Shown in pieces: positions 25,501 through 36,702 of a stretch of DNA of 64,000 bases (position 1 is its first letter; the number at the start of each line of letters is the position of its first letter). A program made the translations under genes and the position numbers. The notes under the pieces were generated by a model that was given only the letters and a program-made list of their open reading frames with translations, searched no databases and was not told where the DNA came from. Source of the DNA: Linnemannia schmuckeri (Eukaryota > Mortierellomycota > Mortierellomycetes > Mortierellales > Mortierellaceae); NCBI GenBank assembly GCA_029449235.1, contig JANATG010000009.1, positions 1,054,001 to 1,118,000 of the forward strand. The letters are read 5' to 3'.

Positions 25501-26145
25501 GAAGTAAAACTACAGGAACGAGTTTTGGGCGTAAGCACGCTGAAGGGCGAAGAATTGAGGGCTTGTAGAGTAGAAAGAAGAGCTGGGAAGATACTGGAGC
25601 AGAGATGCGTTCTTCTAATTCTTCATTTCTCTGTTTTGCACTAGTACTTGTTCGAGACACAGTCACCTACAGACTAAATAACCCTAACAGCATTTCTGTT
25701 CGCGTATGAACCGCGAGTCCGTTGTTTGTTGACATAGTAGAGTTAAGTTTGTGTGAAAACTAAACCAAAAATAAAAGACAAAAACAACGACAGTGTGAGG
25801 TTGAAAAACTAATGCACAAATCGATGCAATGCTTGTTTCTTTTTTTTTTTTTTTTTAGGCAAGCTAGTTTTCCACCCTTTGACCACCAAGAACCCCAGTG
25901 AGCTCGTTTTTTGCCAACTCGCTACCCGCTCGCGTGTACGGGGTCAAAGGAGTTCTGCTGTGTCTCTTTCGAGTAAACAAATAACCAGCTATCGATGGAT
26001 CAAAATACGAACAATCGTTTTTTTCCGAAGACGTTGTAAGACAATAAGAGTGAAAAATATAGTAGAATACATTGTTGACTATTTTACCAATGGTTAGAGC
26101 AGAAGGCTTGGATTTTGCGACCAAGTAGAGGATATTGGGAAAACT
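22508..26145. other. Gene-poor 3.6-kb region
   Basis: No convincing coding region on either strand. Open frames are under 110 codons, lack recognisable domains and do not join by splice signals. The left part would be the promoter of phosphodiesterase copy 2; a TATAAATA on the minus strand is near 23670. Simple sequence includes ACAATAACAA-type repeats near 24000 and T17 at 25840-25857. No transposon, tRNA or rRNA was recognised. Confidence 0.5.
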
Positions 26146-29100
26146 TCACTCCCCACTCGGATCGCTCGCGCTATTACTGGATGTGGCAGTGGATGTAGTT
26201 GCGGCGGTGATAGAGACGCTGTTGCTGGTGGTGTTGTTACCGTTACTGTTGCTTGTACTGCTGGTACTGGTGCTGGAAGAACTATGCGTGCTGCTGCTGC
26301 TGCTGCTGCTATTGGTAGGTTTGCTATAATTACTATAGATGAGCGCCATCTCGGGCGACAGGAACTGTTGGCCCGACGCCCGAGGCAGATTGTTAGGCGC
26401 GCTGGAGGGCAGGGCTTGTTGGCTAGGAGTGCGCGATGATAAATGTGAGGACGACGAGGAGGGCGAAGGATGGTGGTACGGATAGGGGTACTTGCCTCCA
26501 GTCTTGACAGGTCCTTGAAAGTTCTGTTGCAATGGATGCAGCCCTTGTTGGTTGTTCTGAAGACCTGCCAACTGGAGGCTAATATCCGACGATGACCGAC
26601 GGACCTGTTCACCACCGCCAATACTGACATCACCACTATGTTCGCCATCGTGGTTCTCAAGCCCGTCGAAGACACTGCCGGGGCGGGACCCGCTAGCGAT
26701 GCTCATGTTGCATGCGCTCGCGCCGCGACTGTGCCCAAAGGCTCCGGGGTTGTTTGCGTCGGGGACAAAGATCCGAAGCTGAGAGGATGTAGGGGAGGCG
26801 TACTGAAATTTGGGGACGGGGGGGTTGGCCCGGTTGGCGGCGACAATTTCTTCAGAGTCTGGGGAAGCAGGGCTGCCCTTGAGGTCTTGGATCACCAGGT
26901 TTGGAATACCCTGACGAGTGAGTTGCGAACGGTCGTCGGTAACACCACCCTTGAGTCTGTATATGATCTCAGTGGGACCCTGTCCGTTGTTGTTGAGGCC
27001 GGCGAGGTTCAAGAGACTGGTGGTGAAGCTGAAATTCTTGCTGAGGGTTGCCTCGTGGGGACGGAAGGTAGCGCTTCCGTTGTTGATCCCTTGTTGCTGC
27101 AAGCTGGACATGAGCATGGCGGGGGTTTGTGTCGAGATCGAGTTGGTGTTCTTGGACGCAGGACCAGTCTTCTTGACACCACGGCTTAGCATGTCGGAAA
27201 GGAAACTGTTGGACATGGCGCGAGTGCGCCTCTGAGAGGAGACGTGTTCGGCGGCGTCGAGCATCTGGGTCAAGTAGCGGAGTTGGACATAGTTGATCGT
27301 CTGGGAGATGGCAATCGCCGCATTCTATTAGACAGAAAAGTGTCCAGGCAACGAAAAAGAGCGTGAGTTGTAGACCCCATCTTAGTAGAATATGAACTTC
27401 TACATTTTCAATGAATCCTAAAGCAAGAACATTTACATTGATCTCAGTCGAGAGATAAGAAATCTTTTGGTTGGTGATCAAAGATTTTTCCTTCATCAAC
27501 TCATTCTCCTCCAGGAACGTCCGATCCAAATTCTCGCCCACAAGCAGGTGTCGAGAATGGAACCGAACTGCGGGCATGGGATCGGGCTCAATACCAGCAT
27601 CCTGTAGCTGCTTCCTGAAAACCTCGTTCGCCAACTGAAGTTGCTGGACCGTATCCAATAATGAATTCATTTTGTCGACATTGGCCTCTGTTCTGCTGCT
27701 CTCCAAGTCTCTGTACATACGCTCCAGTTCGCCATACTTTTCTATACGGTTTTTTGTGGTATGTCATTGAGGCAAGAGAAAAAGTGGAGGTGGTACAGGA
27801 AATCAGGTTAGCGCATGTCTTTGATAAGTACTACATATTGGAATGTATTTGATAGTCAACAAAAAAAAAAAATACGTCGTTTTTTTGATATCCCTGGCGG
27901 TGTTTTTCCTTACCCTCCCAACGTTCGCGCTCATAGTGGATCTGGTTCTGGGCAGAAGAGCACTTCTTTTCCCAGACCTTGGCCTCCTTCAAGACCGCCT
28001 CGTACAACTTGCGGTAGTCCTGACCGGCATGGTGGTTAGGTGCTGCTGCTGTTGTTCCCCCGTGAGAACTCATCGCTGCCACACTAGGGTTCTGGCTGCC
28101 AGGGGGCATGAATGTGGTGGCAGTCAGACTCAACGTACTCGCCCTAGTAGTACCAATAGAAGTATGATTATTTGTGAATAATAAAAGATATGAAAAATGT
28201 CAGTATGAATCGGGACGAAAGCAAGTCTGCATTTGTTTGTGGATTGTGGACAAATGGGAATGTGTGGTTGTAGAGTACCTCTTGCGGAGCTTGTTCTGGA
28301 CTTTTGGGGGCGAGGCGTTAGCCATGACTACCTGAGCAAGCTCGGCCATCTCGACTGCACTTGGGGTTCTGAACTGAGCACTGTTGATCCTCCGTCGTGG
28401 CCTCCAGTAGAGATAGAACGGGAGAGGAAAGAAACGAAAAGGGTTAATTTTTGTTTGGTCGCAGATGTGAGGGAAGAACAACTGACCAGCGTTTGGTATA
28501 GCGATGATCATGTTGACGGCTCTTATAGGATGCCATGACACTTACTCGCGGGGTTTCTGATTGACCGACGACGAGGAACTGATCAAAATTGAGAAGTGGG
28601 AGACCGTAATAGAAAGAAAAATATCAATAAAATGCGTAGCTAAGGAGGAGGTTCGTGGTGATGATTTTCTTGCCCCGCTCCCACATGGCAAACAGGCAAA
28701 GTGAAAACGCGCAATTATGATCGTTTTTTTCATTAGTCGCCTTACCTATTGACCGTCCGTGATCCTCCTGCTTCTCCTCCTGGAGTCTTACGAGGCTGGA
28801 GTTTCAGAGATGCAGTCGATGTGCTTCCTTGCTTCATAAACAACCCACTCTGGTTGTGACTCTGGCTCTGGTTAAAAGCGATACTCTTGTTGCCAACCGA
28901 TCCATGAGGTTTGTCGCCAAAAAATGTCGTCTGACCACCATTGCCGTTGCCACCTCTCGTTCCTATCATTGATGACCCACTTGCTATTGGTCTCTGTGTC
29001 TCTCCAGGCTTGGTCTTGCTCCTCGCAGCAGCCAAATTCTCCAACTTTGAGAACAACTCGTCCTGTGATTGCTGAAAAGAGACAGGCGTCGGCTTTCCCG

Positions 29101-29458
29101 ATTGATCGTCTGCACTGACGGCCATCATCCCCCTGCCTTTTGATTCAAAGAGCGGAAGTTGGCTTGGGAGGTTTTGTGGGTATTGCTGTTGCTGCTGCTG
29201 CTGACGTTGAAAATGAGGGGGTCCGACCATATTGGGCAAGGTTGTTTCCTTAGGAGGAGGGGTGAGGGTTGCCGAGGCTTTGATGGCACTCTGTGCTACC
29301 GAGTGGAGAGAAGTGGGTGAACTAGAGGGGTTTGAAGATTTGACGGGTTTACGTTTCAAAAAGGATGCAGGGGTGAGGTTGCCCTTAGCATCGCTGCCCA
29401 GGGTAGGGGAAGGGACGGATGATGCCGTAGACATGGCGCTTTTCTTGGCCATGGCCAT
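26146..29458 (-). CDS. Coiled-coil protein of unknown function
   Basis: I do not recognise the family. Six exons in coding order: 29458-28746, 28578-28546, 28401-28279, 28143-27914, 27741-27437, 27324-26146; all junctions are canonical, all phases agree, and they give 860 residues. Residues 1 to about 290 are Ser/Pro/Gln-rich and probably disordered, with a short Gln run. A segment SAVEMAELAQVVMANASPP and basic KLRKR follow. The middle, about 370-500, is predicted coiled coil (YRKLYEAVLKEAKVWEKKC; ELERMYRDLESSRTEANVDK; LDRTFLEENELMKEKS). An amphipathic stretch ISQTINYVQLRYLTQMLDAA then leads into a long low-complexity tail rich in Ser, Thr, Gln and Asn. Such a layout suits a cytoskeletal or polarity scaffold, but that is a guess. 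Confidence 0.75.
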
Positions 29459-30038
29459 TGTGGACGGCCGAGTGGTCGGAAGGGTATTCCTGTTAGTGGA
29501 GATGTATGAAAGGTGAATGCAAAGTGAAGGGGAGGGATTGTGTAGGGGGGGAGGTATGTTGAGAATGTGTTGAAAAGCGTAACAGAAATAGGAGGAGGGA
29601 GAGGAGCGAGTGATTGTTGAGGGAGAGTGAGTAAGAGTGCTATACGTAGTTACGGTGAGGGAGTAAAAAGTTAAAGATACTGTAATGGGGACAAAGCAGA
29701 GAGGAAAAGAAAAATGATGAGAGCCAGGAGGGAGTGGTTTGCAGTGGGATAGGGAGTGAAGGGGTCCCAGAGAAAGAAGAGGGAGAAAGTAAAAGAGGGC
29801 AAAAGAACCAAGATTGAGGAATAGACATTTGAACGGAGGAACGAACGGTTATCACAGGACACGCTTTCAAACACAACCATGGCAATTGCACATAATCGCC
29901 TGACTGTTCAATGCTAATTGCGAAATATATTTCTCGCTGTGCAGATCGCCCTGAGAGACACAAACGGTCTCGGCGCGTTTTGGAACGCTTCATCTGCAGA
30001 AACGACACTTTTTCATTTTGTTTCAAATTGCTGAAACG

Positions 30039-30070
<32 letters not shown>

Positions 30071-30249
30071 TTTCTTTCTTATTGTACACATGTTTGTAAT
30101 AAAAATACAATAGCTAGCAAGCTATGGAGCGGGGGCGTCAGGATGAGGGTCATTATGGGGACGAGAAAAAAAAATTCATATGGGATGTGGGATGTGGGAT
30201 GTAGGATGTAGAGGCAATCAGCTTGGAGGGGTCAGTCAAGCAAAAAGCC
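29459..30249. other. Intergenic region with T29 tract and 7-bp repeat
   Basis: Between the start of the coiled-coil gene and the end of ARP6. The part next to 29459 is purine-rich on the + strand, so it is pyrimidine-rich in the sense direction of the coiled-coil gene, like other leaders here. A run of 29 T is at 30039-30067. No coding sequence is seen. Confidence 0.5.
30181..30208. repeat. Tandem 7-bp repeat TGGGATG x4
   Basis: Three perfect TGGGATG units followed by one TAGGATG and a partial fifth, just beyond the 3' end of ARP6. It is a short minisatellite, not a telomere repeat. Confidence 0.7.
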
Positions 30250-32098
30250 CTACACAGCGGAGCGGAACCTTGACTCGCATAGGGCACTGCCGGTTTCCAA
30301 GTACTCAGCTCTCGTCACCAACCTATTCTTGAACTCACTTGCAAACTCCTCCATCGTGGCCAGGCGTTTTGCCCCCTTCCAAGCGTAGCCGAAAGGACTA
30401 GCGTCAAATTACGATGAATGTGCATCGCTAAAGTTAGTTGTCGTCTATAATGGTTTCATTGAAACAAGTTGCGCCGCTAACAAGATCGCAAGGTTACATC
30501 GAAACAAGACTTACTCTTTGTCAATGCCGACCCGAACTTCGTACTCTGACGGCGCAATTTCCCGCAGATCATTGGCTACTCTCTTTCTGAATCCTGGAAG
30601 TCTAGCATTGCCACCGATGAGAACGACGTTGGCATAAAGCATTCCTTGGATCTCTATTTCAAAGTAAGTCAATGTAGAACAACGTTGGGAGAGCATATTC
30701 AGAATCGGCTTGGACATGGTTGATGCATTCAACCTGTTTTGGACGCACTGAGGCGAACATGCTTAAAGTTCGTACCCTCGTCACACGAAGAGATGGCATC
30801 AACGATAGCCTCTGGGATTCCTGCCTGATCCATGCCGATATCTGAGGGATTAAAGAGAATCTCTGGCACAGTGAATCGTTCGTTGTTCATGGTCAACACC
30901 TGTTCGTCCTCGTTCGGCTCGGACATGTCCTCGTCGCTGTCGCCGTCACTCTGATCCGAATACGCTTTTTCTTCGCAGTCGGCCTCATTGGTCTCATCCT
31001 CAGCATCATCCAAGTCCATCTTGCCTGGCCCTTTGCCCTTATTCTTTCTTTGTCTCGATCTCGATCCACCCTTGACGTAACCCCTTTGTTGAGAGGAGTA
31101 ATCGGGCAGAACATAGTGTTGTAGAATCTTGTTTGCTCGTGGAGATTTCCTAAAAATAGGATAACAAAATCTTGTCAGCCATGACTTTGTTTTGATGTCA
31201 ACCGTTCAAGACAAAGGAGAGACGGATGGAAGAAGTGAAAGAGCCGCCAAAGGGTGATGACTTACTTGCAAATATCCAATTCATCCCAGAACTTGTTGGA
31301 GACATAGCAACAAGCTTCCTTGACCTCATTCACCAGGTACGTCTCGTCCATCATATTCCAGTATCGAAAGGAAATGATTTCCTTCAAATGGTTCGTCAGC
31401 AGCTTGCCCCCAACGTTAATCCTTCGAATTCCAACCAAAATTGGCTTGCCCTTCCAAAACGGGATGATATGAGTGAAAGAGTATCCAGAGTCCACCACAA
31501 CAGCACAGTCAACTCTTTTCTTTCCGCTGGTCATTTTTTGCCCGTAGAGTCGTGGGATTTCGTTGTACATGGCCATCTGGGGAGCAGACATACGGGTATA
31601 CGAGTGAAAGCCGTACTCCTCAAAGACAAGTTGGTCGTAGGTGGCGGCAATGTTGGGGAGGTTCAGAATTGGTTCTGAGATCAGCAGGGTCGTTGCTGAG
31701 GGGTTACACTAGTTGCAGGGAGGAAGTAGCAAACCAGATGGCATGAGTATTTCTCCCCTCGGTAGTCTCCTCTTAAAATTGTCTATGAAATAAGCGGTTG
31801 TGGTTGTCCCTCACTGTAAATGAGTGGTACATACAGGTACAATCTTCCCGTTGAACAGTCTGTCCCAGACCTGCTTTTCGACATCCCAACTCGTCAGCAA
31901 GCCCTTCTCGAAGGGGAGTCTGTAGTAGAGTCCTGAAAAGTCCTTGCAGGTCTCGAGCTGATCGCCTACAAATGTCTTTCGTTCGGCCTTGGACCGGGTG
32001 ATGTTGTTGGCGAATGTCCTGTAGGGCGTGTCCTCGTCTGCGAATCCGAACTTTATGGTTGCTGCGCCATTGTCGACGACAAGAGTCCGGGCTGCCAT
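30250..32098 (-). CDS. ARP6: Actin-related protein 6 (SWR1 complex)
   Basis: Nuclear actin-fold protein. In known species it is a core subunit of the SWR1 remodeller, which deposits histone H2A.Z. Five exons in coding order: 32098-31835, 31708-31266, 31149-30776, 30653-30515, 30397-30250; phases fit and give 455 residues (yeast 438). Typical Arp6 stretches are LVVDNGAATIKFGFA at the N-terminus, FVGDQLETCKDFSGLYYRLP, IVPCNPSATTLLISEPILNL, VVVDSGYSFTHI, GIPEAIVDAISSCD and LIGGNARLPGF. An insert of about 55 residues near position 250 is first Lys/Arg-rich, then Asp/Glu-rich. The start codon follows from homology: the ATG at 32098 opens directly onto MAARTLVVDNG. The gene shares a 262-base promoter with the divergent exonuclease-like gene. 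Confidence 0.95.
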
Positions 32099-32360
32099 TG
32101 GGTTGTGGTCGTTGATGGAGTAAGGAAGTACGTAAAAAACGCGTTCGTGTCTGTGCTTTTGTGCAAGCAAAAGGGCGGAATAAACAAAATGTCGAGTATG
32201 ACAAGCCACACACAGGGCATTTTAGCCCCTTTAGGCTTCTTCTCCCTCGCAAAAGAGTACAGAGCACACCTTCTCTCCTTTTCCAACTGCTGCCTCGTGC
32301 CGGTCACCCTCGGTGCCATCCTCAAGGACAAACAGACTCCATTTCAAACAAAGGGATCGC
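32099..32360. promoter_or_regulatory. Bidirectional promoter ARP6 / exonuclease-like gene
   Basis: Only 262 bases separate the two divergent start codons, so both promoters and both leaders must fit here or overlap the genes. No TATA box was seen. Confidence 0.55.
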
Positions 32361-34322
32361 ATGTGGAAAAGAAGCATTAGGCACACTCGTCTGCTGGCAA
32401 GGGCTCGGAATACCCGAATTCAGCCATGTTGCCACCAATACCAGGAACTCACCTGGAGCTCACCTCCCGTCGATACGCGGACTGTATCCCTTCGGCATGC
32501 CTGGAACTGGGCAAAGATCAAGCCTGACCCCAAGAACCCGTTCTTTGCCAAGCGGAGTACCAGGAATACGCCTCACACTGCTGTCGTACTCTTACGCAAC
32601 GCCGATGTGCCCATGCTTCAAATACAGCCTCCGGTGTTCATGCCCTCTACAAGTGAAGAAGGTACCAATCAATTAATCAGGACGTTTAGTATATTTTTTG
32701 TAGATCGGCTTTGTTAGTCGCGATGCACTAACACACTTAAGTGACGAATTGACCATTTTATTCTTAACTGATAGTGCAACATTCTCTCAACATCCTGCTG
32801 TTCATGTCCGACTTCAACAACGAACCTCGGCCTCTCGCTGTGAATGTCCTCGCGTGCTCCTCTACAGGATTGATCCACTACATTCAGATCGCAAACGAAC
32901 ATCTCTCTTTGATCTTGCCGACCTACAACATTACCAATGGAGGGCGCCAGCCTGAGTTGATCCCACCACTCCTAAAGACATTCCTGGAATCTTCGGCATA
33001 TACAAAGATCGGATTTGGCGGATACGAGGACTCTGCGCGGATTAAGGACCAGTACGGTATCACGATCAAGAACATCTTTGATATCCATTGGATGGCCAAA
33101 GTCATGGGCATTGGATCATCTAGCGTGGGGATGCTATATGACGTGTTTGGAGAGGTGCACGACGTCTATATACCCGGTAGAATCCATCCTGACGGCAAGC
33201 ATTTCAGCCAAGCGGATCAGCAACAGAGACAGCAGGACCGATCACAGCAGCAGCTTCAGCCGAGTCCACAGGAACAAGGAGCAATCATTGATCCGCGTCG
33301 ATGGGACTGGGAATCACACGGGGACCTCGAACTCTCCAGAGAACTTGTCCGGTGCGTGGCACAGGATGCCTTTGTGACGCTGAAGATATATGACAATATT
33401 GTGAATCAAAAGTTCAAGCCGGGCTATCAACCTGGACCTATCGACTCCCGGATAACAATTGATCGGGCGAAAGATTTTCTGCTCAGAAGCGTGCCACGAG
33501 GGACAGTAAGTGTCATCGTCTTTGACGCGTTTTTTTTTATTCGTGACTGAACGACCAGGTGTCCGAGTAACATTTATCTAACAAGCTCTAATTGTACTTC
33601 CTTATCAATAGCTGTTGCCTGTGAGATCACTACATCACCTATTAAAAGGTCCATTCATGAGCTCAGAGATCAGTGTTGTTCAGAGGGATGCCCTGGCGCT
33701 GGCGCTGATAAGGCAGCTGATTGACGGTCGAGAGCTCGTCGGGGACAAGGCCGATCCGGCACCCTTTTCCTTTCAGGATCCATCAATTCTCGGGCGCAAG
33801 GTTTTGCTGCCAGGCATCCGATCAAGTGAGGCGATCTTGAGTCAGCAGCATAGCAGGAAAGTCATCGCCGAGGCATTCGGATGTCGTCCGGACGAGTTGA
33901 GACTTATGCAGGATTCGGATATGACCAGGAAACCTGACAAAATTCAGGATCTGGAGTGTTTCTTGGGTGTCTACGAGTGGCTCGAGTTTCTGCCAGGTGC
34001 AGAGTTGGACGAGCCTTCGTCATCTATTTCCCGGGACCGGGTTCAAAAGCGTGTCAGCACCCACGATGATACCACCGCTGCCCCAACTTCAAGTCGAAAA
34101 CTGCCAACCTTGCTGGCATTGTTCTTAAACTTTGGTACTGTAGCGAGACGTGCCAAGGATCAGCCAGTAGAGACCAAGCAATGGGTGACTCAGCGGATAG
34201 AGAGGCTTGTCCAACAAGGAGCGCTTCTTCGATCAGGCGGACCGGATGGGTGGATTCGTATTAATCCTTCCCTGCTTCGACGACTTAAACGAATTGATAA
34301 TAAACCTTCCTCGATCAATTGA
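32361..34322 (+). CDS. Divergent 3'-5' exonuclease-fold protein, possibly mitochondrial
   Basis: Three exons, 32361-32661, 32775-33505, 33612-34322; phases fit and give 580 residues. The N-terminus MWKRSIRHTRLLARARNTR is Arg-rich without acids, which suggests a mitochondrial presequence; an in-frame ATG 16 codons upstream (32313) is an alternative start. Residues about 105-335 follow the RNase D/WRN exonuclease pattern: RPLAVNVLACSSTGLIHYI, KIGFGGYEDSARIKDQYGI, FDIHWMAKVMGI and AQDAFVTLKIYD. Of the four DEDD acids, the second and fourth are visible (D in GGYED, D in AQDA). The first motif reads DFNNE where D-x-E is usual, and the Tyr or His before the last Asp is Cys. Activity is therefore doubtful. 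The C-terminal 240 residues are unrecognised. Confidence 0.75.
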
Positions 34323-34772
34323 GTCATTCAGATATTCACTTTTCCATTTTCTCGCGTTCATGATAGCGTTCGTGCACAAAAGGGAAAGTTGCATTCGGAT
34401 TTCTTTTGTACATTGAGATCAGATCAAAATTTATGATCATTGATCAGCGATCTTTTTTACTTATGTTTTGTGTAAATAATAATGGGATGATTGTAGGGCG
34501 AGCTAGGATACAGTGATCCTATTCAACACCAGAGGCAGAACTGTCAATAAGAAACAGAACGTCTACCGATGGGCGTGCTCATAGCTCCTTCAGTCTTAGC
34601 GAACGTGTCCAATATCGTGTGGCCATGGAGCAAAATAAGCCAGCGTGTTCTACAACGATGCTGTGGTTTGAGGAGAAAACGAAATCAGCAACCCATCCGC
34701 CTTTTATGTTGTGAGAAAAAAAAAATGTTTATTTTTCGCACGTTTTTTTACTTTTCTAAGACGTCATCCAGT
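34323..34772. other. Convergent 3' region
   Basis: 450 bases between the ends of the exonuclease-like gene and the F-box gene. A/T-rich, with no coding sequence; it should hold both 3' untranslated regions. Confidence 0.5.
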
Positions 34773-36371
34773 CTATATTCGACTTCGCCATGAACTGAAA
34801 TTTGTTGGGCGCACCTCCAAATTCGGTCTCGCTTCAAGCAAATCCGCCAATTCGTCACTGTGATTCCAGTCAGCAGGTTCAATAGGCACCTCCAGTAACG
34901 TCAGGTCGTCCATATTCCTCAAGAGCGAACACACCACCGTGGAGTTTACTGATCGTATCCCTGGCGACAGATACAGGCTCTTCAGATGCTTCATGGGCTC
35001 CGTCGCCAAGAGGGCCATCCGGCCCCCGAAAATCCAGCACCCGTCAAAGCGCATCGACTCCAAGTGTCGGCCATGCAGACCTATCAACTTCATGGTATCC
35101 AACAACGCGTACCACTGTCCAAATCGAGGGCTCATCACCTCGGTACAGCCTGGATCCGCCTTTTCAGCATCAGTACCCAATGTGAGATGACGTAAAATGG
35201 GGCAGTACTCCATTGCGGCAGGGTTGAACTCAAATACCGCCTTGTTCTTGAGGAAAAGACTGTGCAGCTTAGGAAGATCTTTGTTCCAATGGATGTTCTC
35301 TGGGATATAAGGTGTCGTCCCGTCTTCTTGCAGCACGATCGCCAAAGACTCTACGTTTGTCGAGCAAGCCTCCAGAAAGAATGTAAGGGACAGCATCAAG
35401 GGTTTGCGCGCGCCTCCTATCTCCAGTGTCGACAACATTGGCATGGCAGTGTTGGGAGGTTGTTGCTGGACCCACGAGAATGTGGTATCTCTGACACCGT
35501 GAAGGTGAAGCGTTTGAAGTTTGTTGCAGGATCCAAAAAAGATCGCTGGATCGAACCCCTTTGACATCGTTGCTAGGTTGAGTCGTAGATCGGTCAGGTT
35601 GGCTATCGGTAAGCTTCTCCAGTCCACCTCGGCTTGCCATGACAACAGGTCCAAGTGACGAAGGCAGTTCCAGTGGATAAGATCAAGCGGTTTCACGTGT
35701 TCCTCTGCCCTCAGCTCCCACGTCGGCATCATCAAGGCTAGCTCTGACAGTTCGTGTTGAGAGGTTGACCCAGATGTCATCGTCTGCAGCTCTGTAAAAA
35801 AGCTATAAAGCTGCTTGGTTTCTGGGACGGCATGGTCGTCATAGACCTCGAGTCGCTGAAGTCGCGTAAAACAGGGCTGGGGTGTCTGGTGAATCAACTG
35901 GTTCAGGTAATACATGGGCATGTATAGATGCGAGATGTATTCAGGCTTGTGAGTTGCAAAGGCGATTCGAATGAGGTCGTATCGGTCAGTCCTGCGATCA
36001 GTCGACGGAGTAGCCCATTCTCTGGAGAGGTATTCAATGGCTTGAGTGGTTTGATGAGTGTAGAGCTGGAGGTAGTCAATGATGGGTGTTCCGAATCTGC
36101 GTGTCTTGTATTGAACAGTATCGGAGATGAGGTATTGTTGATTGCAGCAGCTCAGGAGGAGGTAAATAAGGCCGTAGAGTCGCTCGCGAAAGTCGTCTCT
36201 GTCGATAAAGTTTTTGAGGCAAGTTTGTTTGAGGGTGTCGAAGGGGTTGCGGTAGAGGAGGGTTGCGGTGAAGTGGAACCAGTGTTTGTTGATGAACAAG
36301 AGGGGGGTGATGGAAGCAGGTGGTAGGTACTGAGCAATGTGTCTTTGACACAGGTCAGGGAGGGTGTCCAT
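34773..36371 (-). CDS. F-box-like protein with leucine-rich C-terminus
   Basis: Single exon, 532 residues. The N-terminus (MDTLPDLCQRHIAQYLPPASI...LLFINKHWFHFTATLLYR) has the layout of an F-box: a Leu-Pro start, a conserved hydrophobic pattern, and a W-x-x-x-A/T segment. Such a motif binds Skp1 in SCF ubiquitin ligases. The rest has irregular leucine-rich repeats (LRHLDLLSW, NLTDLRLNLATM, KLQTLHLHGV, HLKSLYLSPGI, DLTLLEVP) that would select a substrate. Large, fast-changing families of such intronless genes are common in early-diverging fungi; this is general knowledge and no paralogue lies in this window. The target cannot be told. It diverges from TIM8 across 331 bases. Confidence 0.75.
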   Translation of the reverse strand: MDTLPDLCQRHIAQYLPPASITPLLFINKHWFHFTATLLYRNPFDTLKQTCLKNFIDRDDFRERLYGLIYLLLSCCNQQYLISDTVQYKTRRFGTPIIDYLQLYTHQTTQAIEYLSREWATPSTDRRTDRYDLIRIAFATHKPEYISHLYMPMYYLNQLIHQTPQPCFTRLQRLEVYDDHAVPETKQLYSFFTELQTMTSGSTSQHELSELALMMPTWELRAEEHVKPLDLIHWNCLRHLDLLSWQAEVDWRSLPIANLTDLRLNLATMSKGFDPAIFFGSCNKLQTLHLHGVRDTTFSWVQQQPPNTAMPMLSTLEIGGARKPLMLSLTFFLEACSTNVESLAIVLQEDGTTPYIPENIHWNKDLPKLHSLFLKNKAVFEFNPAAMEYCPILRHLTLGTDAEKADPGCTEVMSPRFGQWYALLDTMKLIGLHGRHLESMRFDGCWIFGGRMALLATEPMKHLKSLYLSPGIRSVNSTVVCSLLRNMDDLTLLEVPIEPADWNHSDELADLLEARPNLEVRPTNFSSWRSRI

Positions 36372-36702
36372 GGGTGTTTGTTATGAGTGCAATGGGCGGT
36401 GAAAGTAAGAAGGGGCGTGCGAGGAGGAACGGCTTGAAAGAAGTGAAGTTGTTGGAGTACAAAGAGTGTGCGAAAAATTAGAGTTATCTTGACTCAACAA
36501 TATGCAGCAAGGGAGCAAGGATGGGAAGGGGAAGGAGAGGAAGCCTCAAGGATCGCACGCGCTGTGTACGGCCCTTACAGATGACGTTGAAAGCAGTCCC
36601 ATAAACACCTTTGGAGACAAAAAAGGGAACTTCCCTGCTCGCCACTCTGCTTTCTCTTCACCCAACTACTTCCGTTCTTCCACCCCACCACATATAACAA
36701 CC
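36372..36702. promoter_or_regulatory. Bidirectional promoter F-box gene / TIM8
   Basis: 331 bases between divergent starts, with C/T-rich sequence (36640-36700) just before the TIM8 ATG. No TATA box was recognised. Confidence 0.45.
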
